DNA of 64,000 nucleotides from Metridium senile (lineage: Eukaryota > Cnidaria > Anthozoa > Actiniaria > Metridiidae). The position numbers and the translations under genes were made by a program. The notes beneath the pieces are model-generated. The model did no database searches. It was not told the origin of the DNA and saw nothing but the letters and a program-made list of their open reading frames with translations. Location: positions 14,299,896-14,363,895 of the forward strand of contig OX459103.1 of the NCBI GenBank assembly GCA_949775045.1, written 5' to 3'. Every line of letters begins with the position of its first letter. The stretch's first letter is position 1. Below, in pieces: positions 46,980 to 59,282 of this stretch.

Positions 46980-49920
46980 TTTTACAAACTTAGAAAGAAC
47001 AAATAAATAATTATCTGTTTGCTTGCATCTACGAATTATGTTATCAAAAGTTACAGATATTAAGTTAAGTAGCAATAAACAACTGAAGGAAGATCATGTA
47101 ACGTAAAATAGAATCTAATTTTTTAGGGAAGCCTTAGAAAAGTACCAACAATTCCCAAATATTGTACGCTTAGAAGCAGGGAGAAGTATTCACGAGTGAT
47201 AATTTTTTTTTGTAGGTATTATTAAATTTTCAAAACTCCTATAGCACTCACACACACAAATCACCCAAACTACTATTTTTTTGTGATTTTTACAGCTTTC
47301 AATGGGATAGTCTATATTTAGTACTGGCAGGTGTTTTGACAGCACATACTTCCGTCATTTGAATTATTATAACTGTTTCAATGGAAACTCAAACACACAA
47401 AAATATTGTTTTTGACATTTTACAAACTTAGAAACACAAATAAATAATTATCTGTATGCTTGTATGTACGAATTACGCATTTACAGTTATAGATATTGAG
47501 TTAAGTAGCAATATACAAGGAAAACCATGTAACGTAAGATATAATTAAACGTTTTTAGGGAAGCTGGATATAATTTTTCTTGGAGCGGCCGGATTGAAAA
47601 AAAACTTGCACATACTTTTAGCCACTTCAAGCTTAAATAACTTGACAACAAAGTTTTCAATTGTTAAACCAAAATGAAACAAAACAAAACAGAGCATACA
47701 AAAAAATGAATTAAAAGAAAAAGAAACAAAGACAAAGAATAAAATCAAAGACAAAGACAAAAAAATAGCAAGGATAGTTTTATGACGTCCGCGTCAAACC
47801 TGAGCAATCTTCCTCTTTATCGCCGATTGCAAACTGACGCTCAGATTTTTTCACTCCCCAGCCCCTTCTCCTCCATATAGTGGGAGTATAGTGGGTTTTT
47901 TTTTTGAGTTTTCCCCCAATCTTTGCTAAGAACCCTTAGTAGAGATGAGTTATTTACAGCAAAATTATGTACCATTTGATGATCTAATAAACGGCCACTA
48001 GCGTGGTCCAACTTCGCCAAAATCCAATGAATTGAATCCAATCTAACCAAACCCAGCTCGTAGCCAATCCATTGTTTGAAGAAACAACAGACAGCAATTT
48101 AAATAAACTATTTTCTATTGACGTCCTGAACTCTATTCTCTACTTGGCATTTTAGGAACGAGCAAGTTTTAATCTACTAAGCAAACAGCGTTTATCATTT
48201 AACAAATAATCTGAAATTATTATATCCACTAATTTCAGAGTACTTCTATCAAAAGAACAAAAAATGTAGAAGCTTTAGAAATGTACCAAAACTTCATAAA
48301 TACGGAATGATTAATAGCAGGGAGAAGCACTCACGAGTAATATCCATTTTTTGTAGGTATTGGAGATTTTCAAAAGCTAATTGTTTTTTTTTTTTATATA
48401 TGAAAATCAGCCAAGGTAGTATTTTTTCACTATTTTTTTGTGATTGTTTACAGCTTGCAATAGGATAGTTTATTTTTAGTACGTGCAGGTATTTTGACAG
48501 CAGATTCTTCCGTTATTTGAATTATTATCCGTACGGTTGTAACACTAGCTATTTTAATTAAAATTATCAAACAAAAAACTTGTTATTGACATTTTAAAAA
48601 CTTAGAAAGAACAAATAGATAAATATCTTTATGCTTGCATCTATGCATTCCGCATTCAAAAGATATAGAGATTAAGTTATGAAAATCCCGTAGCGTAGAA
48701 TAAAAAAAATGATCGATTTTAAAAGAACTGGATAGAGTTTTGTCGGATCCGAATTACAATAAAAGCAGGTACTTTAGCAAATTCAAACAACTCGTGCATG
48801 CCCCCGAAGTTTAAATGTTTAAACCAAAAACAAGAAAAGCATGCTAAAAAAAGAGAAGCTAAAAGAAAAAGAAAAAAAGATTAAAAACTTAGACAAAACA
48901 ACACAAACAGCTACAAAACATAAATGGAATGTAAGTTTCGCAGTAAAATTAAATGATTTTATGTCTTTGTTAATATGATTTCGTTCTCACTTCAGGTTAA
49001 GGAGACTTCCGGTATTATAGCAGAACAGTGACGTCACACCTAAACAGTGTTTCTCTTCCTCGTCGATTACAAACTCCACCACCCCACCTCCATTTAGTGT
49101 AAGAATAGTGGTTTTATTTGGAATTTTTCTCCCCCACCTTTGCGAAGAACGAAGCCTTTATAAATGGCTAGGTCATCCTTAGGGATGAATTATTTGAAAC
49201 AACATTATGTACAATTTCATGATCTAATAAACGGCCACTAGCGCTAAGATACGTGTGCTTCCCTTCACTTTCCTCCATTCTCACCAAACCGAGTTCACAG
49301 CTAATTCATTGCTTGAAGAAACAACAGGCAAAAACAGCAGTTTGAGTAAACTATTCTCTATTGACGTCCTGAACTCTATTCTCTACTTGGCATTTTAGGA
49401 ACGAGCAAGTTTTAATCTGCTTAATACATCTACAATTTCTTTGTTTTTCTATGAAAAGAACGCAAATGTAGAAGCTTTAGAAATGTACCAAAACTTCCCA
49501 AATAAGGTATGTTTAGCAGCAGGGAGAAGCACTCACGAGTAATATTTATTTTTTTGTAGGTATTTTAATTTTTTCAAACCTCATAGCACTTTCACTAAAA
49601 TCACCCGAACTACTCTTTTTATGATTTTTACAGTTTGCAATGGGATAGTCTATATTAAGAACTGACAGGTGTTTTAACAGCAGATACTTCAATCATTTCA
49701 ATTATTAGCCGTACGGTTGTAACACTAGCTGTGTCCATGGAAACTCCAACAAAAAAGAACTTGTTATTGACATTAGAAAACTTAGAAAGACCAAATTTAT
49801 AATCATCTTTAAGCTTGTATGTACGAAATACGCAATCAAAAGTTTTACCAATCTTGTTCAACCGTTCGTTTTGCTTTGGTACAATGCATTTTTCTAAAGA
49901 GTAATACAAGGTGCATTGTA
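46980..49920. repeat. Degenerate tandem repeat with units of about 1.15-1.2 kb, three partial copies
   Basis: GCAGGGAGAAGxxxTCACGAG occurs at about 47177, 48319 and 49520. TTTTTTTGTAGGTATT follows each. GATCTAATAAACGGCCACTA occurs at 47979 and 49222. CTCTATTGACGTCCTGAACT with TTTAGGAACGAGCAAGTT occurs near 48113 and 49357. Copies differ by many substitutions and indels. No ORF is conserved between them, so it is probably non-coding. Confidence 0.75.
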
Positions 49921-49977
49921 TATATATGATTAAAAAGTATCTCTTATCACTTGCTTGAGTTTGGAGACTCTATGTTA

Positions 49978-50140
49978 TTACGCTTATTTGCCAGAACTTT
50001 GTGGTGTAAAGTAATATATAACAAACAGAAATCAATTAGAAATGTTTTATATTTATTTTCATTCCAATACCACTTGATCATGAATTGAATAGAATGACTG
50101 TTTAATATATAGTTATTTCAAAAAGGTTGCTGTAGTGAAC
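49978..50140. repeat. Direct repeat, copy 2 (pairs with 44262-44417)
   Basis: This begins with ATTACGCTTATTTGCCAGAA, the same 20 bases as the first copy, and ends near AAAAAGGTTGCTGTAGTGAA. It directly follows the degenerate tandem repeat. Confidence 0.75.
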
Positions 50141-50279
50141 AACAATTAATATTATTATTGATACCTATTCTGAAGAACAAAACGAAACCAAATTAATGAA
50201 ATTAAATTAAGAATATATTGAAATCAAATTAAGAATATCTTGGCATGGTACTTAGCAAGGAATCATATTGAAAATACAT

Positions 50280-51420
50280 TTATATAACTACATATAAAAA
50301 GCTAAAGTTTTATTGAACCGATCTTTCGGAGTAGTCGTCCATCCTCAGGGCTATATGAATGACAAGGGACTGCGCGGCTAATTGTTCTCCAATATGCCTT
50401 TAGTCAATTGTTCAGCGGTACTAGATAGTACGAAACATGAGTATTTTTCAGTGTGACATTCAGTCAATTAGAAAGTCAATTTTTTAACAGTAGTCCTTTT
50501 CACAGTTCTCATAGATCAACCTCAGACTTCGTTGCAGTAATATATTGTTTAGTTTTGGATTACAGATAATTTTAATTGAACTACTGTACACGTTAATTTA
50601 TTAAAACATTATATAGACACAAATTCCAAAGAATATAAATAGCTACGCATTGTTATTATATTACTTGTGTAGCAAAAAAAGGAATTATAGGCATATATAC
50701 ATCTATTTTCTATGTTCATTTTTAAAATAAAATAACTGTTAACTGTAAAAAGTCGCAGGATGATCGTTGTGCGAGAGCGATTACAGTTTATATATTATAT
50801 ATATACATATATACATATATCGGGTTCATTGTTGGAACGAATCCGCGCGAGATTCATAGTATATAAGCGTTTCCTAACACTTAGTGGTGTCAGCTAGTCT
50901 TGAATACTTATTTAGTATTGATAAATATGCTTAAATACTCGTAAATACGCTTAAATACATTGCCACAATGCACCCGATATATGTATATATGTATAATCTA
51001 AGATTTACAGAATTTTTGCAAAAACGCTGTGTATATATAAGGCATATTTGCCGCAAAAGGCATATTTGCTTCCTCTCTTTTGTCAATTTTGAAATTTCCA
51101 AAAACAGTGCGCGAACACGATGCGCACTAGCAAGGGTCCCCAACTAACTTAAAGAGTCTTTTGTTCACGGCTTATGACAGGAAGTGCAAGCGTACATAGA
51201 TACACATTCATACGCCCCTCTGTATACAAAGCGATGCTGATTGGCTGTTCACTTTTGGACGGGAGGTTGACGTGCGCCTAAAAACTAATGCGGCTTTTGT
51301 TTTTGAAGACTTCAACATGTACAGTTGATTTGTATTGACAACAAGCATCAAACAAACAAACAAACAAACAAACAAACAAACAAACAAACAAACAAACAAG
51401 CAACATCAGCAAAATATTTC
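50280..51420. other. Gene-free region with simple repeats
   Basis: A TATATACATATATACATATA stretch lies near 50800 and an (AAAC)n tract at about 51350-51400. GCGATGCTGATTGGCTGTTCAC near 51228 belongs to the dispersed repeat also seen at 40560. No gene supported. Confidence 0.6.
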
Positions 51421-51565
51421 AGTCTTTCTAAGAGACCTAAATAAAGTAAAAGTACCTTAACGTGAAAGTATGAGCACAGGCAGCCCGGCTCTGAATTACG
51501 TCATTGAATATGCTTGTATATTAGTGCCGACTAAATCGCTCTGGTTAAAAAAGGCTCAAGTATAC

Positions 51566-52204
51566 AGATGATACTACTATACAAATCAGTGTCTGTAAAT
51601 CTAAGCCTAATGAGTCACGTGACACTGTTAATCAGTACCTAAAATGGTCACTAGATAATTGTAAGACATGTAATGTTCAAGTTTCTAAATATAATGAGCT
51701 CTGGAGAGAAAAAGTAGAGTCGGCTTTAGTAACACTCGATCCGATAGACATTAAGCAGGTATATTCACTTAAAATGTTAAGCATCACGTTTTAGAGTAAT
51801 TCTATGTTCAGCGAACACATCAGAAATAAGCTGATAGAAGCCAACAGGTGTCTATTTATTCTCACGAGCTGAGGAAAGGGGGGTACTGAACATTTGCTTA
51901 CTGCAATAGTACTACCTAAAATTAGTATTTATGCGGCTTCTAGTCCAGAGATTACTACGTACTGCTGTTATAAGCGTAATTACATATTTTATTTTATTTT
52001 AATCTATGAGTTAGTAGATAAGTTTGATTGTGCTATTTTTAGAAAAGTATAAGCGGGGATGTTTATCATCATTTATACTACTTGCTTCCTAAAGTGAAGG
52101 AGTCTACACTTTAACTAAGGAAAACCACGAGTCTTTTGTCTAAAGTGAACACGGAGCAGTTCAAGTTATCTTATATTAACAGATTAATTTTTGAAAATAA
52201 ACTA
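51566..52204 (+). pseudogene. LINE reverse transcriptase relic (C-terminal part)
   Basis: One frame reads KYTDDTTIQISV (a YADD box with T in place of A), DTVNQYLKWSLDNCKTCNVQ, then KMLSITF before an in-frame TAG. HIRNKLIEANRCLFILTS then leads to a TGA, followed by LLTAIVLPKISIYAASSPE. After further breaks the terminal KVNTEQFKLSYINRLIFEN is readable at about 52140. The layout matches the C-terminal half of LINE RTs common in cnidarians. With two or more stops and missing pieces it cannot work. A GAT-rich array starts right after it. Confidence 0.75.
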
Positions 52205-52206
52205 GC

Positions 52207-52785
52207 GGATAGTTGTGATGATGGTGGTGGTAAGGATAATATATGTGACGATGATGGTAATGATGGCGAGAATGATGGTAATGACGATGATGGTAATGAT
52301 GATGATGATGATGGTTGTGATGATGGTGGTGACGATGTTTTTAGTGTTGATGATTGTGGCGATGATGATGATGACGATGATCATGATCATGATCATGATG
52401 ATGATTATGATTATGATGTTGGTGTTGATAATTATGGTACGTAATGGTGATAATGGTTGTGTTGATGATTATGATAATATGGATGATGTTGATGATGATA
52501 ACACGGTGATGGTGATGATGGTAACGATGAAGATGGTTGAATTGTGATGACAATGGTGTTCACGGTGGTGATAGTGGTAGTGTTGATGAAGATATTGGAG
52601 ATGACGATGATGATGATGGTGGTGTTGATGATGGTGGTGATGATGATGATGATGCATGGTGATGTTGATGATTGTGATGATGATGGTGGTGGTGATGGTG
52701 ATGATGATGGTGATGATGATGGTGATGGTTATGGTGATGGTGAAAGTGATGGTAGTGATGATGATGGTTATTATTATTATAAAAT
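52207..52785. repeat. GAT/GGT-rich microsatellite array
   Basis: About 580 bp of (GAT)n-type sequence with GGT, GAC and TAT variants, with no stable longer period. It begins directly behind the LINE relic, so it may have grown from the LINE's 3' tail. The acidic and methionine-rich ORFs are artefacts. Confidence 0.92.
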
Positions 52786-52849
52786 TGTCCGACAATATTA
52801 ATAATATGTTCGTCGATGCACTCATCCTTTCGTCGTCTTGGTATTAGTT

Positions 52850-53154
52850 AATATTTCTCTGTCTAGGTCGATTTTCAAAGCGCTTTCTAATAAAAACCTG
52901 ATTAAGTAACGTATGATACTCGTAAAATATGGCCGCAGTGTAATCTTTATTGTAAAAAACCTAATGATTGTGATTAGTAAGACAATGTTATTCTAATTAA
53001 GGTACGTAGGAGTTTCCTTTGCAATCAGTCTAGCATTGTTAGTCATGGGAACCAGCTGCTTTGGACATGTACATCATGTTGTTGTTGTATATCTATTTTT
53101 ATAACATCTTTTCGCTCTATCTCTGAATATACTCCAAAAACGGTCTTAACAATA
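52850..53154. other. Gene-free spacer
   Basis: AT-rich DNA with no ORF, repeat or RNA gene that I can support. Confidence 0.5.
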
Positions 53155-53453
53155 GAGCGTATTCGTATAACCCACTTTTAAAATGCATATGAGAATATGT
53201 GTAAAATAATATGTTTTATTAGGTGTGCGTGTTATAAAATGCTTCAGTGAGTTGCGCTCTCGGCTTCAAATAATCAAGTAAAACATGATTGAAAACGAAA
53301 ACGTTTATAGATTTACTCGAAACCACTTTTATCAATGTTTTCCACAGTGGCTTGTGGCTCACAGAAAAAAATAGAAAGCAAATAGTTACACGCACACCTC
53401 ATTAACATGTTATTTCACATTTGCATTTTAAAAGCGGGTTATACGAATACGCT
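53155..53453. repeat. 299-bp foldback
   Basis: AGCGTATTCGTATAACCCAC at the left is answered by its imperfect complement (one mismatch near the inner end) at the right. Inward the arms continue through TTTTAAAATGCAxATG, AATAACATGTT-like and AGGTGTGCGTGT blocks. It lies just outside the right segmental duplication copy. Confidence 0.82.
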
Positions 53454-53572
53454 GTAATATATGACGATGGTTTTCTCTGTATATGACGCAACGTGTATGT
53501 TAGCTATAATATCTATACCAAGTTTTGTTTTAGTTAACCTTTTTTCCCGCTTTAACAGTTATTTGTGTGTCT

Positions 53573-54147
53573 ACTTTTTTTGAATTTCATTGTATAAGTA
53601 GTACTAACTATACTATACTACTATAATCTAAATAACGCGCCTATTACGACTTCATAATGTATCTCTATAAATGATTCAATTTGATTGGCTTTTTGTTTAT
53701 TTTGAGTAAAATATAGTTTAACTTGGATATGAACTGTAAAAGTTTAAGGTTTAAAGTAATAAAATATTAAATCAAAGAGGTGATTGTAGGTCGTGTGAGT
53801 ATTAAGCATGAAACTACTTCGATCTATTTTTGAACATTTTTAATGTCGAGCATTCGACCACACTGGGTCGTCTTGAGGACTAACAGAAACATATCTGCTG
53901 TTAGTCCTGAAGACGACCCAGTATAGTCGACATTAAAAAATGTTCAAAAATAGGTCGAAGTAGCATCATGTTTAATTAAAGATTGTTGTTGTTGTTTTGA
54001 ATATGTAGCTTGTTTGGATATCTGAGAACATACAGCGCTTTTAATAATTACGCGACCATCGACGTTCAAATACCAACATGCGAGATGGGTTCACGCTGCC
54101 GTCAATCGAATATAATCAATCGGTACCTTTGGTGTTCTGATCAGTTT
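53573..54147. repeat. Right copy of segmental duplication, proximal block
   Basis: Matches 1-572, including the foldback at 53801-53976. It continues without the 7.34-kb TTAA element into the GPCR block, with a poly-T tract at 54165-54186 between them. Confidence 0.85.
53801..53976. repeat. Foldback element, right copy
   Basis: Paralogue of 220-408. The inner arm GGTCGTCTTGAGGACTAACAG and its complement are fully conserved. The outer arms differ (TTAAGCATGAAACTACTTC), and a GTCGAAAGC piece in the second arm is deleted. Confidence 0.85.
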
Positions 54148-54230
54148 TTATGAGATAGCTAGTGTTTTTTTTTTTTTTTTTTTTTATTAGTTAATTTTTA
54201 AATTAACCAACAAAAATTGTTTTTAAACAA

Positions 54231-55343
54231 TTAAAAATGGTTCGATTGATGTTGTTGTACACGTTGCAGCGCAGTATTCGGAGTTGTCCCTCTCTGTAAC
54301 TCTACAAGATTCAAGCGATTGACTTGGTTTCGTATATACGTTTCGTCTATCACAGCATTGGTTCCCCTCGTGCACCATTCAGTGATGGCATTCTTGAACA
54401 TTGTTCTTAAGTCTCTCATACTGACGATCAGAACAGTTGGACTAATAGCAGTATTAGAATACGCAAATACGGCATTGGTTCTCCTGATAATGTACTCTGT
54501 AGTAAAGTTTAACTGTAGCTTCAAGGCAATGTTAATACATTGAAATACAACAAAAAAGAAATACGGCAAAATGAACGTGAATATTAACGCAACAAACGCA
54601 AATGTTCCATAGAACCTCCAGGAATTAACACGCCGTACAAGTGAGCACATTTTCTTTCTTCTTAACTCGAGTAGAAGACGAATATTAGAGCAGGACAGAA
54701 TAATGGCGGGTATGACATAGATTATTGCACTAAACCCAAAGAACAACACTCGATATACCGGCACGGTTTTCTCAACATTGCAGTCTAGTGTATAACTATC
54801 AGAGCCGACATCGACACGTTGAAGACGGTATGTAACTGAACCCATGATAGCAATAGGAACACTTATTACCCAGGCAAGGATTACCAATATCTTCACTCCA
54901 CGTATAGATGGTACCCGGAATGGATGAAATACTGCGAGATATCGCTCTATACCGATAATGAACAAGTTAATGATTGTTACTGCTGGAAAGAAGAGGTTAC
55001 AAAACCGGACCGCTTTACACTTGAAGTCAGTGTCTATGATATCAAGAAAGTTAGTAGCAATTACTAGTGGTAGTGAAAGTAGTGCACATGTAAAGTCTGA
55101 TGCTGCCAGGCTTTGTACAAATGTATTTGTTACTAGGAAACGATTAAAGGATTTTCCTGTGATAGATCGTGGCTTTCGTGTAACACCTCGAACGTTCTTT
55201 AAGTACAGAATCATCCCATTGGCAATAAAAGCATAGAAACCTAAGATAGCCAGCGGTGAATAGAGGGCGATACGTAAGCGTATATCCACGGGGAGGAAGG
55301 CATAGGTTCGCGTACCGTTGGCCAGACCGTTAGTGACATTCAT
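54231..55343 (-). CDS. Class A (rhodopsin-like) G protein-coupled receptor, intact
   Basis: A 370-codon single coding exon predicting seven membrane helices. Visible landmarks: two N-glycosylation sites near the N terminus (NVT, NGT); IANGMILYLK in TM1; SLAASD in TM2 with the conserved D; a cysteine before TM3 (FKCKAVRFC) and one in the second extracellular loop (LDCN) for the usual disulfide; GIERY in place of DRY; W in TM4; P in TM5; FILPYFFF in TM6 where CWxP is usual; and NTAISPTVLIV in TM7, lacking the tyrosine of NPxxY. No signal peptide is seen. The ligand cannot be named; amine- or peptide-type and cnidarian-specific orphans are all possible. The ATG follows a plausible acceptor (TTGGCTAG|AAAAG at 55349/55348), so at least one 5' exon probably lies upstream (candidates at 55548 and 56483). 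Confidence 0.9.
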   Translation of the reverse strand: MNVTNGLANGTRTYAFLPVDIRLRIALYSPLAILGFYAFIANGMILYLKNVRGVTRKPRSITGKSFNRFLVTNTFVQSLAASDFTCALLSLPLVIATNFLDIIDTDFKCKAVRFCNLFFPAVTIINLFIIGIERYLAVFHPFRVPSIRGVKILVILAWVISVPIAIMGSVTYRLQRVDVGSDSYTLDCNVEKTVPVYRVLFFGFSAIIYVIPAIILSCSNIRLLLELRRKKMCSLVRRVNSWRFYGTFAFVALIFTFILPYFFFVVFQCINIALKLQLNFTTEYIIRRTNAVFAYSNTAISPTVLIVSMRDLRTMFKNAITEWCTRGTNAVIDETYIRNQVNRLNLVELQRGTTPNTALQRVQQHQSNHF

Positions 55344-55547
55344 CTTTTCTAGCCAATTTGATGAGAATATCTGCTTACAGTAGTTTAAAGAGTAGTTTAC
55401 AGTACAGTAGTTTACAGTAGTTAAAATAAGTTAATTTAACCGTGATGAGAGTGGTAGTTGTAGTTGAGTCCACTCGTTATAACAACGAACAAGGTAAACA
55501 TTGAACTACTTATAAATGAACAGATAACAAGTAGTATGATTACTCAC

Positions 55548-55640
55548 AATGTTTCCATTTGGTGCGTTCTCAGCTAATGAAGCTATTGCATCCTGTCTAT
55601 TATAATGGGCTGACGCAAATGCAAACTCATTAAGCAACAG
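55548..55640 (-). other. Candidate 5' exon A for the GPCR
   Basis: On the minus strand the block ends CCAAATGGAAACATT|GTGAGT, a strong donor at 55547, only 199 nt before the GPCR acceptor. One frame through it is open (ASAHYNRQDAIASLAENAPN), but whether it is coding or 5' UTR is unknown. The exon's upstream edge is not defined. Confidence 0.35.
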
Positions 55641-56482
55641 TAATTATTAATCCTCTTCATTCCTAGCTCGCTGATTTATCATTTACTTACAATGCCAACT
55701 CGTTCTCAAATTCACGTTTCTTTTAAAAACATCGGCAGAAAAAAATCAACGGTCATGGGCATTAAAAATGGAATACGTGAAAGATAGGCTGATGTTTTAT
55801 AATTAACAGAGAATGTAGGGACCAAGAACTTTCTATCCTTGATAATTCGGCAACCGCGACATTAAAACAAAGTTTCCCTTTTTAAGTTGATTAACCAAAT
55901 TTCAAACTAAAATACAAACACAGATAACGTTAAAATGAGTGTTGGTTTTACAAAGTATAACTTGGTATTGTTTGCAGCACTAATATTAATTCCGTTGTCA
56001 AATGACCGATTTGCTGAAAATTACTCAATCATCACAGTATCAAAATAAGGACCATTATGTTTATTGCCTGTTGTCTCGTTTTAATTATTGGCCATTTGGT
56101 TTCACCGAATCCGCGGGGCCTGAGTAAAGTATCTTCCAATGATCCAGCGCTTAGAAAACGCTCAACTCTTTTCATATAAGTTTCTATACAAAGTTTTGTT
56201 TGAACAGCATGCGTTGATTACCCTCAAACTAATAAGCAATGGCTACCTTTAGGCGGATCGAATTCAGTTTGAACTTTTCGGAAATTGTTTTCCCTCTTAT
56301 AGCAAAGGAAGATCAAGATGATGTAAAGTACGCATCCGAATTTAGTTTACAGTAGTTTAAAAAGGTTAATTTAACCGTGATGAGAGTGGTAGTTGTAGTT
56401 GAGTCCGCTCGTTATAACAACGAACAAGGTAAACATTAAACTACTTATAAATGAACAGATAACAAGTAGTATGATTACTCAC

Positions 56483-56575
56483 AATGTTTCCATTTGGTGC
56501 GTTCTCAGCTCCTGAAGCTATTGCATCCTGTCTATTATACTGGGCTGACGCAAGATCATTAAGCAACAGTAATTC
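56483..56575 (-). other. Candidate 5' exon B for the GPCR (duplicate of A)
   Basis: Same end sequence and GTGAGT donor at 56482, and the same frame open (ASAQYNRQDAIASGAENAPN), with a few substitutions from copy A. The pair could give alternative first exons or promoters. Confidence 0.35.
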
Positions 56576-57243
56576 ATAATCCCCTTCGTTTTTAGCTCGG
56601 CGATTCATAATTTACTTACAATGCCAATTCGTTTTCAAATTCACGTTTCTTTTAAAGTCATTGCCAGAAAAAAACGAACGGTCATGCGCATTAGTAACGG
56701 AACACTTTAAAAAACGACAATCTTATTTTCTCCAACTAACAGAGAATGTAAAGACCCAGAATTTGTTTTCCTTGATAAATCGGCAACCGCGTCATTAAGA
56801 CAAAGTTTCCCTCTCAAGGTTGATTAACCAAATTAAAAGCTATAATAAAAACACAGAAACAACTTTTAAATGTTTGTCGGTTTTACAACTTATCACTGAC
56901 TTGGTATTGTTTCCAGCACTAATTCCGTTGTAAACTGACCGATTTGCTCAAAATAACTCAATTATCACCGTATCAAAATAAGGACCATTATGTTTATCTC
57001 TGGTTTAAATTATTAGTCATATATTAATATGGTCCCCCTATTTTCAAATGGATCGGCCAAAATCTGAAGTCGGGCAATTTTTATTGGTATATATATATAT
57101 ATTATTCAGGTTTCAAGAAATTGGCAGATTTGCATTGTTTGTTGACTTTCGTTCTTTGTTTCGGCCAATGGTCATTACTTTAGAGCTTAAGCTATTGTAC
57201 TTGTACCGCGATATTTAGATCAGTATGTGACACATTCTTTGTA

Positions 57244-57420
57244 CAGTGGTACCCCGCTTTACGGTCACATGCTTATTACGGCCACCCCGTTATAACGGCC
57301 AGTTTATAAGGTCTCGCTTTATACGGCCACCCGTTAACAGGACCAACGGCCACCTTTTTTGGCCCAACTGACAAACATATCTTACATTTTAACCACGTAT
57401 TACGGCCAGTATAAATCGTA
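57244..57420. mobile_element. Fragment of a pogo/Tigger-like terminal sequence
   Basis: CAGTGGTACCCCGCTTTACG with repeated TTACGGCCACCC motifs looks like the terminal region of pogo-type elements in many invertebrates, which start CAGTGG. I did not find the second terminus or a transposase, so this is probably a solo end. Confidence 0.45.
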
Positions 57421-59282
57421 CACAGTTAAAATCTTAATGCAAATCAAATTGTCAGTCAATGTAAGATTTTTGTCTTTTATTCATATAATTCATTTAACAC
57501 AGCATTATTTTCGAACATATTTAGCGCGATGAGCGGAAGTTCGATAAAAAAAAAAACAGATAACATCCTGGTTTGAGTAATATACGAAAGCTTTATCACT
57601 AGTGTACTGTAATATTGTAATGTGTGCTGCAGTGTACACAGACACAAATATTAACAGGTTATGTATATTCATTGCTAGAAATTTGGGTCATTGCATGTAC
57701 AGATTTTGACGGCTAAAACTCCAAACTTCCGCAATATGATGATTGGGAACCCTGTTTTCAATCCCACAATGCATTTGGAGATAAAATAAATAAAATGGCG
57801 GACCAAGAAAGCTTCCAAGTTTATTTCTTTGTTTTATTTTAGTTACAACTTGAAGCTGGATAAAAACATGGCGCCGTTACAAAGATGTTTTTTGCAAATG
57901 TTCACAGCCTTCATGAAGAAAATTGGACAGTTATTCTACGCATGGTTTTGGCTATTTAGACTGTTTAAACAGTGTACTACTGAGATCGATTCGCGCACTC
58001 GTCGTAAATGATAATCTTCTACTTCAAATTCAACGAAAAGTACATGGAGGTTGGACAATTTCAAAGGAGATGTATGGCAAATTGAGGGCTTACATATGAA
58101 AACTACCAACAGCTCAGGAAGGAATGCTGCTGTTAATTGTAAATCATTTTTGCAGTGAGTACAAAGATTTATATGTACTTTCATAGTTTTCATTCGCGCA
58201 CTGAGTGCAATATGCTTACTTCGTCCACAAATAATCAAAATATATTATTTGCCATACATTTTCTTATAAAAAGTGGCAGCCATTTTGTTTATTTTTGCGT
58301 GCTACAACGCATGCGCGTCGCCATCTTGACCCAAATTTCTAGCAATGTAGAAGTTTTGGTAGTACCATTTTTGAGTAAAGTACATAGTGTGGTTTGTATG
58401 CACGGTTCGATGCAGAGTGTGTTAATAAGAGATCAGACAAAGAAAAAACGTACCGATCATATTTGACAAACGTCAAAGTATTTAATTTGATTGGCATATA
58501 CTTAATTATTTAATTCCATTTTTTCTGGCAATGGTTAAAAGTGATCTTTTATAAACTTGTCGTTAAACAATTGCTGATCTGAATCTAAAATCGTTGATTG
58601 TTCAAGTTTTCAACAGGGGGATTCCTGAAATTTCAATGATTTAAAGACATGATTCATAATTGAATTCCATCCCCAAATTAAGTAAGCCATGGGTCTCAGC
58701 ATTTTTTTCACCTACACCAACAGAATCTAAATTATCAGTTTATACTTTTATTGGTAGTAGAACATATTTCTCTACCATGGAAGTTGCTTTCCTTATTTAA
58801 AGTGTACCTCATCCCTAATGCCATACTTTCTATATCGCTAATACATGAAGTAAATAGTTGAATAGTGAAATGTTTTTCGCTTTGAGTGATTGTTACGCCC
58901 CAAAATGTAATAACTCGCTCCAAATGTAATAGTAACGCAAAATTAAATGTAATAACTTCTGACGCAAAGTGTAATAGTAACGCAAAATGTAATAACTTTT
59001 GACGCAAAATTTAATAACTTGCTTAACGCAAAATGTAATAACTTGCTTAACGCAAAATGTAATAACTTTTGACGCAAAATGTAATAACAGTTACAGCTAA
59101 AGAAAATATCAAGCATATCCACTTATAGACACTGTAGCTATGATCATTAATTTGACGTAGATTTTGGGTAGATTTTTGATTTTTTTTTTCGCCATCCAGT
59201 GTTGCAGGATATTTTTTTGCCGTACCAAGCTATATATGTTTTGCAATATTGACGTTGCTTGATATTTTTGGGGGGCATTTAG

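Larger units (their letters stand above)
55372..57020. repeat. Two direct copies of a roughly 680-bp segment upstream of the right GPCR
   Basis: Copy one (about 55410-56080) and copy two (about 56355-57000) share AACCGTGATGAGAGTGGTAG, GTTATAACAACGAACAAGGT, CACAATGTTTCCATTTGGTG and AAAATAAGGACCATTATGTT. About 945 bp separates matching points. Each contains one candidate 5' exon on the minus strand with a GTGAGTA donor. The left GPCR copy lacks this region altogether. Confidence 0.85.

Noticed and set aside
52136..52800. Acidic and methionine-rich ORFs
   Set aside because: They are translations of the GAT-rich array; only the first twenty or so residues of the first one belong to a LINE relic.
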